This document shows positions 1-6,839 of a DNA stretch of 10,329 bases, piece by piece (the stretch's first letter is position 1; each line of letters begins with the position of its first letter). The stretch is taken from contig JAJTBK010000057.1 in NCBI GenBank assembly GCA_021286965.1, positions 1 to 10,329 of the forward strand, given 5' to 3'. The position numbers and the translations under genes are program-made. The notes beneath the pieces are model-generated. The model had not been told where the DNA came from. It worked only from the letters and a program-made list of their open reading frames with translations, and did no database searches. Source of the DNA: Comamonadaceae bacterium (GTDB taxonomy: Bacteria; Pseudomonadota; Gammaproteobacteria; Burkholderiales; Burkholderiaceae_C).

Positions 1-30
1 AAGGCCAAGTTGCTGTTATCTGCCGGAGCA

Positions 31-53
31 CTCCCACCCGGTGAAATTGGGAG
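31..53. repeat. Short inverted repeat (6 bp arms)
   Basis: CTCCCA (31-36) and TGGGAG (48-53) form a perfect 6-base inverted repeat around an 11-base loop. No T-run follows on either strand, so it is not a convincing terminator. It may be structural DNA inside the element end or chance. Confidence 0.3.
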
Positions 54-77
54 CTGGCACAGAGAGCGGAGCAGGTT

Positions 78-192
78 AGGCCACCACTTGTTTGTCGAAT
101 TTTATAGAGCTTGGCGGCCCTCCAGGTCAGAAGCATTTGTCGAAAAGAAGCGAGGTCAGGACTCTTTGTAGAAGGTCAGGAGTCGTTTGTCG
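78..192 (+). repeat. Four direct 19-20 bp repeats, transposase-binding-site-like
   Basis: The copies are AGGCCACCACTTGTTTGTCG (78-97), AGGTCAGAAGCATTTGTCG (124-142), AGGTCAGGACTCTTTGTAG (153-171) and AGGTCAGGAGTCGTTTGTCG (173-192). The shared pattern is AGGTCAG, a variable centre, then TTTGTCG. On the other strand this reads CGACAAA, variable centre, TGACCT. Start-to-start spacings are 46, 29 and 20 bases, decreasing towards the junction with comEC. The GACAAA block and unit length resemble TnsB sites at Tn7 ends as I remember them; that comparison is from memory and not an alignment. The repeats themselves are plain in the sequence, while their function is inferred. Confidence 0.75.
101..130 (-). 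promoter_or_regulatory. Possible leftward promoter within the repeat array
   Basis: On the minus strand CTGACC (125-130) and TATAAA (101-106) lie 18 bases apart and match the sigma-70 -35 and -10 boxes at four and five of six positions. The -35 lies inside the repeat copy at 124-142, so a transposase bound there would block the promoter. That would be an autoregulatory arrangement for a gene reading left into the element. No such gene is visible in the short stretch available. Confidence 0.2.
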
Positions 193-197
193 TTCTC

Positions 198-1817
198 CAG
201 CGGGGCGATTGGGATCTGTTCCGGGCCACCGGAACGGCCCATCTGATGAGCATCTCAGGCCTGCACATCACCTTGTTTGCCTGGCTGGCGCAGGGCCTGG
301 TCGGCCGGCTGTGGCGACGCAGCCCGTACCTGTGCCTGCGCTGGCCGGCACCGCACGCGGCGCTGCTGGGTGGCGGCCTGCTGGCGGCCGGCTATGCGCT
401 GTTTTCCGGCTGGGGCGTGCCGGCGCAGCGCACGGTGCTGATGCTCGCTTGCGCCGCCCTGCTGCGCCTGGCCGGGCGGCGCTGGCCCTGGCCGCTGACC
501 TGGTTGCTGGTGTGTGCGGTGGTGGTGTGGGTCGATCCCTGGGCCCTGTTGCAGGCCGGGTTCTGGCTTAGTTTTATTGCCGTCGGGATTTTGTTTGCTA
601 GCAATACGATAGCTGCTCACGCTGATGCAGAAAGGGCTAGAGGTATTTTTTATGCCATACGGGGGTTTTTGCACGAGCAGGGTTTGATGACGCTGGCACT
701 GATGCCGCTGACGCTGTTGCTGTTTGGCCAGGTGTCGCTGGTGGGGGCCTTGGCGAATGTGTTGGCGATTCCCTGGGTGACGTTTGTCGTCACGCCGCTG
801 GCGTTGCTCGGGCTGCTGGCGCCACCCTTGTGGCAGGCCGCCGCCTGGTGCCTGGGGCCTTTGCTGCTCTGGCTGGAGTGGCTCGCGGCCTGGCCGGGGG
901 CGGTGCTGTCCTTGCCGGCGGCGCCCTTGTGGGCGGGCCTGCTGGCGGTGCTCGGTGGGCTGTGCCTGGCGCTGCAGTGGCCGCTGCGCGTGCTGGGGCT
1001 GCCGCTCTTGTGGCCGGCGCTGTGTTGGCAGCCGCCGGCACCCGCCTGGGGGGAGTTTTCCCTGTTGGCGGCCGACGTCGGCCAGGGCAATGCGGTATTG
1101 GTACGCACCGCCGGGCACAGCCTGCTGTATGACAGCGGGCCGCGCTATGGCCCGCACAGCGATGCTGGCGCGCGTGTCTTGGTGCCGCTGCTGCAGGCGC
1201 AGGGGCTGCGCCTGGATCGGCTGCTGCTCAGCCACAGCGACAGCGACCACACCGGCGGGGCGCAGGCGCTGCTGCAGGCCCAGCCGCAGGCGCAGCTGCT
1301 CGGCGCCGACGCCCCCGGGCGCGCTGCCGACCAGCCCTGCGAGGCCGGCCAGCGCTGGCAGTGGGAGGGTGTGGCGTTCGAGCTGCTGCACCCTTTGCCG
1401 CTGACGCCAACGGCGGCGCCGGTGCGCCCCAATGCGCGCAGCTGCGTGTTGCGTATCACCAGCGCGCAGGGGGTGGCGGCGCTGCTGGTGGGCGATATCG
1501 AACGGCGTGAGGAGCGGGCGCTGCTGGCACGCGCGGCGCCCCTGGCGGCGCAGTGGCTGTTGGTGCCGCACCACGGCAGCCAGACCTCGTCCTCGGCCGA
1601 ATTCATCGCCGCCGTGGCACCGCGCTGGGCGCTGGTGCAGGCGGGGTACCGCAACCGCTTCGGGCATCCGGCGGCGCCGGTGCTGGCGCGCTACCAGGCG
1701 GCGGGCGTGGAGCTGGTGGCTTCGCCTGCCTGTGGGGCCGCGCTGTGGTCGTCGGCGCAGCCGCAGCAGCTCGATTGCGAGCGCGACAGTCATGCGCGCT
1801 ATTGGCAACATCGCTGA
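198..1817 (+). pseudogene. comEC: comEC/rec2 competence protein, 5'-truncated fragment
   Basis: ComEC forms the inner-membrane channel that carries single-stranded DNA into the cytoplasm during natural transformation. Recognisable similarity begins at about DWDLFRATG (207 onward). It continues into the MSISGLHI signature of the Competence domain (246-269), then a run of hydrophobic membrane segments to about 1050. A C-terminal metallo-beta-lactamase-like domain follows: DVGQG near 1074, the HSDSDH metal motif at 1233-1250, VGDIE near 1491, VPHHGSQ near 1563 and a closing NRFGHP. The usual N-terminal DUF4131/OB-like region and first membrane segments are missing. Family members are normally about 750-850 residues, whereas about 540 remain. 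The frame is open from 108 (first possible start TTG 111, first ATG 246), with no plausible start or ribosome-binding site for a functional protein. An AT-rich repeat is embedded in frame at about 588-655. The rest of the gene may lie beyond the element to the left. Identity is firm; loss of function is inferred. Confidence 0.85.
588..655 (+). repeat. AT-rich interspersed repeat embedded in frame in comEC
   Basis: An AT-rich patch interrupts the high-GC comEC coding sequence. It contains the blocks AATACGATAGCTGCT, then CACGCT, then AAAGGGCTAGAGG followed by TATTTTTT. These match, in order and spacing, a dispersed intergenic repeat that I recall from Comamonadaceae genomes (GATAGCTGCT, GCGCT, spacer, AAGGGCTAGAGG, T-rich end). 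That recollection has not been checked by search. It is read without a stop as about 22 residues (SNTIAAHADAERARGIF at its centre) between membrane segments, and it brings rare codons such as ATA and AGA. The limits are approximate. Confidence 0.55.
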
Positions 1818-1823
1818 CATGGG

Positions 1824-1854
1824 GTTGAAATCCGCGCACAATTGAGGGCTATTT
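1824..1854 (+). promoter_or_regulatory. Tentative promoter for the acyltransferase gene
   Basis: TTGAAA (1824-1829) and TATTTT (1849-1854) are 19 bases apart in the 101-base gap between the comEC stop and the acyltransferase ATG. The spacing is longer than ideal and the -10 is imperfect. This is only the best candidate in the gap; transcription from further upstream is equally possible. Confidence 0.2.
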
Positions 1855-1918
1855 TTTCGCTCCTTCGCGTGCGCTTTTGGGGCGCCGGGTGCTGCCCCAC
1901 CGCCGCTGTTTCCTCGCC

Positions 1919-3016
1919 ATGTCCTCCCCCTCCCGCAATACCTTGATCGACACGATCAAGGGCTTGGCCTGCGCCACCATCGTCGCCCACCACCTGGCTT
2001 TCTACGGTCCCATGTCGGACAGCGCGCACGGGCTGGCGCCAGGTTTGATCGACTGGCTGGCCGAATATGGCCGCATGGCGGTGCAGCTGTTTCTGGTGCT
2101 GGGGGGCTACCTGGCGGCGGCAAGCCTGGCGCCGGCTGGGCAGTGGCGCGGCGGGGCCGCAGGGCCGTTGCTGCTGCGCCGTTTTGTACGCCTGGTCGTG
2201 CCCTACGCGGTGGCGCTGCTGGTGGCCGTGCTGGCTGCCGCTCTGGTACGGCCGTTTTTCGAGCACCCTTCGGTGCCGGGCGAGCCGAGTTTGCAGCAGC
2301 TCCTGGCCAATGCCTTGCTGCTGCAGGACATCGTCGGCGAAGAGGCGTTGTCGGCGGGCGTGTGGTACGTGGCGATTGATTTTCAGCTCTTTGCCTGCAC
2401 CGTGCTGTTGCTGGCAGCGTTGCAGCACGCCCCGGCCTGGGCGCAGCGCACGGCGCCGCTGTGGGTGGCGCTGGCAGGGACACTGTCGCTGTGCTGGTTC
2501 AATCGCCTGCCGGGGCTGGACATGTGGGCCTGGTACTTCTGGGGTGCCTACGGCCTGGGCATGTGTGCTTTCTGGGCCACCAGGGCGCGCCGTCCTGGGT
2601 GGTGGGCCCTGGGCATGATCCTGGTGGGTGGCCTGGCGCTGTGGCTGCAGTGGCGCGAGCGCGTGGCCCTGGCGCTGGTGTTTTCCTTGCTGCTGCTGTG
2701 TGCGCAGCGCCGGGGGTGGGCATTGCCGCAAGGGCGGTTGCTGCAGCGCCTGGGGCAGATGTCGTACTCCGTGTTCCTGGTGCACTTTCCCATCTGCCTG
2801 CTGGTCAACGCCGTCGTCAGCCAGCTCTGGCCGGATGTACCCTGGCTGAATTTGCTCGGCATGGTGCTGGCCTTTGCCTTGTCGCTGGCGGCCGGGCGCC
2901 AGCTGTACCTGCGGGTCGAGTGCCATGTGCCCAGCTGGCGTCTGGCGCTGCGCTGGCAGGCCAGCCTGGTGGGTACCGGGCTGCTGGTGGCGTTGGCGAC
3001 CAGCAGCCCGTTGTGA
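1919..3016 (+). CDS. Membrane acyltransferase, acyltransferase-3 family
   Basis: This encodes a 365-residue, very hydrophobic protein with about ten predicted membrane segments. It matches the acyltransferase-3 family, whose members move acyl groups onto surface sugars, glycans or antibiotics across the inner membrane. Family signatures seen are the N-terminal DTIKGLACATIVAHH (catalytic-type His at 24/25), the cytoplasmic RRFVRLVVPY (87-96), GVWYVAIDFQLF (147-158), and LGQMSYSVFLVHFPI (278-292) near the end. The acceptor cannot be read from the sequence; O-antigen, exopolysaccharide or periplasmic glucan are all possible. ATG 1919 was chosen because the family motif starts about 10 residues in. 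An upstream in-frame TTG at 1877 would add an unlikely basic leader. No clear Shine-Dalgarno is visible. Its stop codon directly abuts the stop of rnk on the opposite strand. Confidence 0.85.
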   Translation: MSSPSRNTLIDTIKGLACATIVAHHLAFYGPMSDSAHGLAPGLIDWLAEYGRMAVQLFLVLGGYLAAASLAPAGQWRGGAAGPLLLRRFVRLVVPYAVALLVAVLAAALVRPFFEHPSVPGEPSLQQLLANALLLQDIVGEEALSAGVWYVAIDFQLFACTVLLLAALQHAPAWAQRTAPLWVALAGTLSLCWFNRLPGLDMWAWYFWGAYGLGMCAFWATRARRPGWWALGMILVGGLALWLQWRERVALALVFSLLLLCAQRRGWALPQGRLLQRLGQMSYSVFLVHFPICLLVNAVVSQLWPDVPWLNLLGMVLAFALSLAAGRQLYLRVECHVPSWRLALRWQASLVGTGLLVALATSSPL

Positions 3017-3433
3017 TCAGCGGTGCAGCTCGCCTGCGCTCTCGGGCTGGTACACCACTTCCTTGACGCGTACCGTCATGGCCTTGCCGCCGGGGCCGGG
3101 CCAGGCGAGCTCGTCGCCCACCGACAGGCCCAGCAGGGCGCTGCCCACGGGGGCGAAGATGGAGACGCGGTCAGCGCTGCCGTCCATGTCGCGCGGGTAG
3201 ACCAGGGTCAGGCAAAACTCCTTGCCGGTTTCGGCGATGGTGAATTTCACCGTCGAGTTCATGGTGACCAGGTGCGGCGGGATTTCCTCGGGCGCGAGCA
3301 CGTCGGCGCGGTCGAGTTCGGCCTGCAGCTCGGCTTTGCCGGGAAAGGCGCTGGCCGGGATGGCTGCCAGCAGCGCTTCGATGCGGTCAAGGTCGAGTGA
3401 GGACAGGATGATCTGGGGTTTCTGGCGCGCCAT
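3017..3433 (-). CDS. rnk: Rnk, regulator of nucleoside diphosphate kinase
   Basis: This is a 138-residue cytoplasmic protein, close to the 136 residues of E. coli Rnk. A short helical N-terminal region (residues 1-45, with SLDLDRIEALLAAIP) is followed by a GreA/GreB-type C-terminal domain. That domain is shown by APEEIPPHLVTMNSTVKF, then LVYPRDMDG, then APVGSALLGLSVGDEL. In the known family Rnk binds RNA polymerase in the secondary channel region without the cleavage activity of Gre factors, and it affects nucleoside diphosphate kinase levels. A good ribosome-binding site, GGAGAG (3440-3445), lies 6 bases before ATG 3433. The gene follows the phosphoethanolamine transferase by 48 bases on the same strand with no terminator between them, so they may be co-transcribed. 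Confidence 0.9.
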   Translation of the reverse strand: MARQKPQIILSSLDLDRIEALLAAIPASAFPGKAELQAELDRADVLAPEEIPPHLVTMNSTVKFTIAETGKEFCLTLVYPRDMDGSADRVSIFAPVGSALLGLSVGDELAWPGPGGKAMTVRVKEVVYQPESAGELHR

Positions 3434-3481
3434 GGCGTTCTCTCCGTCGGGATTTTTTGAAGGCGAAAAGGCCAGACTGTA

Positions 3482-5149
3482 TCAAGGCTGGCGGCAAGGC
3501 GCAAAGACATCACGGGCCGTGTCGTAGGCGCTGGTGTGCACGTCCAGCAGCCCGAGCACGGAGTGGAAGTAGTCGTCGTGCGAGAGCTTGCGCTGGCCCC
3601 AGTCGCGTTGCAGGCAGGTGGTGGCGGTGCGCGTGCGCTCTTGCATGGCGGGCGAGAGCCAGGCCAGCCAGGGCACGTGCTTCTGGGTGTCGGGCGCAAT
3701 CGCGTAGGGCAGGCCGTGCAGGTAGAGGTTGTTCTCGCCCAGGGATTCGCCGTGGTCGGAGACGTAGAGCAGGGCACTCGGGCCGCCGCGCCGGGTCAGC
3801 CATTCGATGCTGGCGTTGAGGAACGCGTCGGTGGCGAGGATGGAGTTGTCGTAGGCGTTGACGACCTCCTCGCGCGTGCACTGCTGCAGGGCGTTGCTCT
3901 GGCATTCAGGTAGGAATTTCTTCTGCGCTGGCAGTGAGCGCTTGGCGTAGGCCGGGCCGTGGCTGCCCATCTGGTGCAGCACAACGACCGTGCCGCGCGC
4001 GCGTGCGGCCGCCGGCAGGGCGTCGATGTGCGCCTGCAGGTCGCGCAGCATGATCGGGTCCTGGCATTCGCCGCTGGTGCACCACTGCGGATCGCTCAGG
4101 TGGCTGGTGCTGATTTCGGGGATGCGCTCGCACACGCCCTTGCAGCCCGATTGGTTGTCCAGCCACAGCAGCGCCAGGCCGGCGTGCTGCAGCACGTCGA
4201 GCAGGCCTTCGGCATTGCTTTTGCGCTGGCCGAAGGCGCTGCGCCCGAGGTGCGAGAACATGCAAGGCAGGGAGGCTGCCGTGCTGGTGCCGCAGGCCCA
4301 GGCCTGGGGGGCATTGGCAATGTCGTGGCGCGCCTGCAGCTGCGGTGTGGTGGCGCGGGCGTAGCCGTCGAGGCCAAAATTGGCGGCACGCGCTGTCTCG
4401 CCCACCACCAGCAGCAGGAGCGGGGCCTGCTCCTGTCCCTGGTAGCTGGCGCCCAGCTGGGCGTCGCGCCCGAGGGGCGCCAGGGTGCGGGTGTCCATGC
4501 GCAGCGGCCGGGTGGCGAGGTCGGCCACCGCGTACAGGCTGTTCAGCGGGTTGATGAGGTAGCGCAGCTGGGTGTGGTTGCGCATGGTGGCCGCGAAGTC
4601 CTGGAACACCAGCAGCAGGCTGGCCAGCCCCAGGAGTACGGCGGCGGCGATGAACAGCAAGCGCTGCCACAACTGGCGCCACCAGCCCAGGCGGCGCAGC
4701 GGCTGGCGCAGCAGCCACAGCAGCGGCGGCACGGCCAGTAGCAGCAGGGCGGCGGCCATGCGCCAGTTGAGCAGGTCGCCGGCTTCGCGCGGGTCGGTCT
4801 GCAGCACGTTCACCAGCATGGTGGTGTCGATGACGATGCCGTAGCTGGCCATGAAGTACACGCCGCTGGCTGCTGCCAGCAGCGCCAGTGCCAGCACCGG
4901 CTTGAGCAGCCGGCCCCAGGCCAGCAGGCCGAGCACGGCAGCGTTGCCGGCGGCCACGAGCAGCATGAAGGCCAGGCCAAAACCCCAGCCGCGCAGGCCC
5001 TGCACCCCGGGCAGGGTGGCAATCGCCTGCCACAGGGGCAGGTTGCAGACGCTTGCCAGCCAGAGGCTGATGGCGGTGAGCAACCAAAGGGGATGACGTG
5101 CTGGGGCCGCAGGGGCCGGGTGCAGGGGGCGCGAGAACAGGGCGAACAT
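3482..5149 (-). CDS. eptA: Lipid A phosphoethanolamine transferase (EptA/MCR type)
   Basis: This enzyme moves phosphoethanolamine from phosphatidylethanolamine to lipid A on the periplasmic face of the inner membrane, lowering surface charge and reducing polymyxin binding. The 555-residue protein has an N-terminal membrane domain of about five helices (residues 20-183). A periplasmic sulfatase-like catalytic domain follows. Catalytic features visible are metal ligand E251 in VVGETARA, the nucleophile T290 in CGTSTAASLPCMF, H397 in GSHGP, D465-H466 in SDHGES and H478 in LYLHGLPY. Cysteines at 286, 296, 336, 340, 357, 362, 416 and 424 fit the disulfide-rich catalytic domain of this family. All key residues are present, so it should be active. 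ATG 5149 is the only sensible start, but no Shine-Dalgarno precedes it. High GC and chromosomal context argue for an intrinsic gene rather than an acquired mcr. Specificity for lipid A over other acceptors is inferred. Confidence 0.88.
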   Translation of the reverse strand: MFALFSRPLHPAPAAPARHPLWLLTAISLWLASVCNLPLWQAIATLPGVQGLRGWGFGLAFMLLVAAGNAAVLGLLAWGRLLKPVLALALLAAASGVYFMASYGIVIDTTMLVNVLQTDPREAGDLLNWRMAAALLLLAVPPLLWLLRQPLRRLGWWRQLWQRLLFIAAAVLLGLASLLLVFQDFAATMRNHTQLRYLINPLNSLYAVADLATRPLRMDTRTLAPLGRDAQLGASYQGQEQAPLLLLVVGETARAANFGLDGYARATTPQLQARHDIANAPQAWACGTSTAASLPCMFSHLGRSAFGQRKSNAEGLLDVLQHAGLALLWLDNQSGCKGVCERIPEISTSHLSDPQWCTSGECQDPIMLRDLQAHIDALPAAARARGTVVVLHQMGSHGPAYAKRSLPAQKKFLPECQSNALQQCTREEVVNAYDNSILATDAFLNASIEWLTRRGGPSALLYVSDHGESLGENNLYLHGLPYAIAPDTQKHVPWLAWLSPAMQERTRTATTCLQRDWGQRKLSHDDYFHSVLGLLDVHTSAYDTARDVFAPCRQP

Positions 5150-5175
5150 GGGCGCGGATTATCGGCCCCGGGGCG

Positions 5176-5205
5176 AAAAAAAACCGCAGGGCGGGCCTGC
5201 GGTTT
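5176..5205 (-). terminator. Intrinsic terminator after gltA
   Basis: AAACCGCAGG (5181-5190) and CCTGCGGTTT (5196-5205) form a perfect 10-base stem with a 5-base loop. On the minus strand the stem runs into eight T residues (5183 down to 5176). It begins 23 bases past the gltA stop and closes the sdh-gltA operon. No T-run follows on the plus strand, so it works in one direction. Confidence 0.9.
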
Positions 5206-5228
5206 GGTGCGCGCTAGGGTTTTGGCGC

Positions 5229-6524
5229 TTACTTGACGTCGCGGCGCGGCGAGCCGGTGAAGAGCTGGCGTGGACGGCCGATCTTGTACTCGGGGTCGGC
5301 GATCATTTCATTGAGCTGGGCAATCCAGCCGACGGTGCGCGCGAGCGCGAAGATGCCGGTGAACAGCTTGGTCGGGATGCCGATGGCGCGCTGCACGATG
5401 CCGGAGTAGAAGTCCACGTTCGGGTAGAGCTTGCGCTGCACGAAGTAGTCGTCTTCCAGGGCGATTTTTTCGAGCTGCTTGGCCAGCGCGAACAGCGGGT
5501 CGTTCTCCAGGCCCAGTTCCTTGAGCACCTCGTCGCAGGTCTCTTGCATGAGCTTGGCGCGCGGGTCGTAGTTCTTGTACACGCGGTGGCCAAAGCCCAT
5601 GAGCTTGACGCCGGAGTTCTTGTCCTTGACCTTCTCCATGAACTCGCCGACCTTGGAGACGCCGCCCATGGCCTGAATTTCTTCGAGCATGTTCAGGCAA
5701 GCCTCGTTGGCACCGCCGTGGGCCGGGCCCCACAGACAGGCGACACCGGCGGCAATGGCGGCAAACGGGTTGGTGCCGGAGGAACCGCACAGGCGCACGG
5801 TGGAGGTGGAGGCGTTCTGCTCGTGGTCGGCGTGCAGGATGAAGATGCGGTCCATCGCCTTTTCCAGCACCGGGTTGACCTTGTAGTCCTCGCACGGCGT
5901 GCCGAACATCATGCGCAGGAAGTTGCCGGCGTACGACAGGTCGTTGCGCGGGTACATGAAGGGCTCGCCCTTGCCGTACTTGTAGGCCATGGCGACCAGC
6001 GTCGGCATCTTGGAGATCAGACGGATGGCGGCGATGTCGCGGTGCTGCGGGTTATTGATGTCGGTGCTGTCGTGGTAGAAGGCCGACATCGCGCCCACCA
6101 GGCCGGTCAGCACGGCCATGGGGTGGGCGTCGCGGCGGAAACCGCGCAGGAAGAACTGCATCTGCTCGTTGACCATGGTATGGTTGGTCACGCGGCTGGT
6201 GAAGTCGGCCTTCTGAGCTGCGTTGGGCAGATCGCCGTACAGCAGCAGGTGGCAGGTTTCCAGGAAGTCGCAGTTTTCGGCCAGCTGCTCAATGGGGTAG
6301 CCGCGGTACAGCAACTCGCCCTTGTCGCCATCGATGTAGGTGATGGCCGACTGGCACGACGCCGTCGAGAGGAAGCCCGGGTCGTAGGTGAACATGCCGG
6401 TCTGGGCGTACAGCTTGCGGATGTCGATGACGTCCGGGCCGATGTTGCCTTGGTAGACGGGCAGATCGATGCTCGGGCTACCGTTGCTGAACGAGAGCGT
6501 TGCTTTGTTGTCAGCCAGTTTCAT
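5229..6524 (-). CDS. gltA: Type II citrate synthase
   Basis: It condenses acetyl-CoA with oxaloacetate to citrate, the entry step of the TCA cycle, in the cytoplasm. The 431-residue protein has the length and N-terminal extension of the hexameric, NADH-sensitive Gram-negative enzyme. Counting from ATG 6524, the catalytic triad is H269 in [12 protein letters not shown]313 in [15 protein letters not shown] and D371 in YPNVDFYSG. The [12 protein letters not shown] block (from 231) is also present. ATG 6524 was chosen over the in-frame TTG at 6530 because AAGGAA (6532-6537) sits 7 bases before it, an ideal distance. Only 20 bases separate it from sdhE upstream, so it is the last gene of the sdh operon, and a strong terminator follows. 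Confidence 0.97.
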   Translation of the reverse strand: MKLADNKATLSFSNGSPSIDLPVYQGNIGPDVIDIRKLYAQTGMFTYDPGFLSTASCQSAITYIDGDKGELLYRGYPIEQLAENCDFLETCHLLLYGDLPNAAQKADFTSRVTNHTMVNEQMQFFLRGFRRDAHPMAVLTGLVGAMSAFYHDSTDINNPQHRDIAAIRLISKMPTLVAMAYKYGKGEPFMYPRNDLSYAGNFLRMMFGTPCEDYKVNPVLEKAMDRIFILHADHEQNASTSTVRLCGSSGTNPFAAIAAGVACLWGPAHGGANEACLNMLEEIQAMGGVSKVGEFMEKVKDKNSGVKLMGFGHRVYKNYDPRAKLMQETCDEVLKELGLENDPLFALAKQLEKIALEDDYFVQRKLYPNVDFYSGIVQRAIGIPTKLFTGIFALARTVGWIAQLNEMIADPEYKIGRPRQLFTGSPRRDVK

Positions 6525-6531
6525 TTCCAAT

Positions 6532-6537
6532 TTCCTT
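6532..6537 (-). promoter_or_regulatory. Ribosome-binding site that fixes the gltA start
   Basis: AAGGAA on the minus strand ends 7 bases before ATG 6524. The alternative TTG at 6530 would leave only one base of spacing, so this site decides the start. Confidence 0.75.
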
Positions 6538-6544
6538 ACTAAAG

Positions 6545-6835
6545 TTAACCCAGGGGCGAGGGGGCGGGGCGGCGAATGAGTTCGAGCAGGTGGCGCACGG
6601 CGGCCGTGTCCTGCACGCCGCTGGGTTCCTTGCGGCGCAGCAGCAGGTCGAGCAGGTCGTTGTCCGAGAGATCCATCAGCAAGGCCAGGGCTTGTGCCTG
6701 GCCGTGCGTCAGAGCCTGGCCGTGGCGGGCGAAAAACTGCTCGATGAAGAGGTCGTTTTCCACCAGACCCCGGCGGCAGCGCCAGCGGATGACGCTGCGT
6801 TCGCGTTCGTCGAGCAGTTGATCGTCAGCAGCCAT
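6545..6835 (-). CDS. sdhE: SdhE, FAD assembly factor for succinate dehydrogenase
   Basis: This is a 96-residue cytoplasmic protein of the SdhE/SDHAF2 (YgfY, DUF339) family, which promotes covalent attachment of FAD to the flavoprotein subunit SdhA. The family signature RGxxE is R22-G-L-V-E26 within [18 protein letters not shown]. The rest is the expected small helical bundle with a [12 protein letters not shown] segment (55-66), and a short Pro-rich tail. It starts four bases after the sdhB stop with no recognisable Shine-Dalgarno, which suggests translational coupling to sdhB. Its position among the sdh genes fits its role. Confidence 0.93.
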   Translation of the reverse strand: MAADDQLLDERERSVIRWRCRRGLVENDLFIEQFFARHGQALTHGQAQALALLMDLSDNDLLDLLLRRKEPSGVQDTAAVRHLLELIRRPAPSPLG

Positions 6836-6839
6836 GGCG

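Larger units (their letters stand above)
1..199. mobile_element. Probable right-hand end of a transposable element (body off the left edge)
   Basis: This stretch does not continue the comEC gene that follows. Its base composition is visibly less GC-rich, and no frame gives recognisable comEC protein before about position 198. It contains four direct repeats (78-97, 124-142, 153-171, 173-192) that get closer together towards the comEC junction. That is the layout of the multi-site ends bound by TnsB/TniA/IstA-class DDE transposases. Read inward from the junction, the DNA begins TGGAGAACGACAAACG, so a 5'-TG...CA-3' terminus at 199 is possible, but the exact boundary is a guess. No transposase gene is visible, so the family cannot be named. 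The only open frame without a stop is 1-171 on the plus strand, and it has no visible start or recognisable domain. A contig-edge artefact is the main alternative. Confidence 0.5.

Noticed and set aside
1..171. Plus-strand open frame of 56 codons ending at TAG 169-171
   Set aside because: It has no start in the window and no recognised domain, and its last part runs through three of the direct repeats. It might be the tail of an element gene, but that cannot be supported.
78..192. CRISPR array
   Set aside because: The repeats are only 19-20 bases and imperfect, and the gaps between them are 26, 10 and 1 bases, which excludes a repeat-spacer structure.
255..1841. Open frame of 528 codons on the minus strand
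   Set aside because: It is the antisense shadow of comEC, rich in Arg, Gln and Pro, with no recognisable motif.
1848..1877. Second copy of the AT-rich interspersed repeat before the acyltransferase
   Set aside because: AGGGCTATTTTTTCG resembles part of the repeat, but the GATAGCTGCT block and the CTAGAGG segment are missing.
1878..1898. Terminator hairpin after comEC
   Set aside because: GGGGC and GCCCC could form a 5-base stem, but the loop is large and no T-run follows.
3482..5149. Acquired mobile mcr resistance gene
   Set aside because: The family is the same, but codon use matches the neighbouring core genes and no mobile element flanks it, so an intrinsic chromosomal gene is more likely.
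5148..6542. Open frame of 464 codons on the plus strand
   Set aside because: It is the antisense shadow of gltA. The translation is a low-complexity mix of Val, Gly, Ala, His and Gln with no domain.
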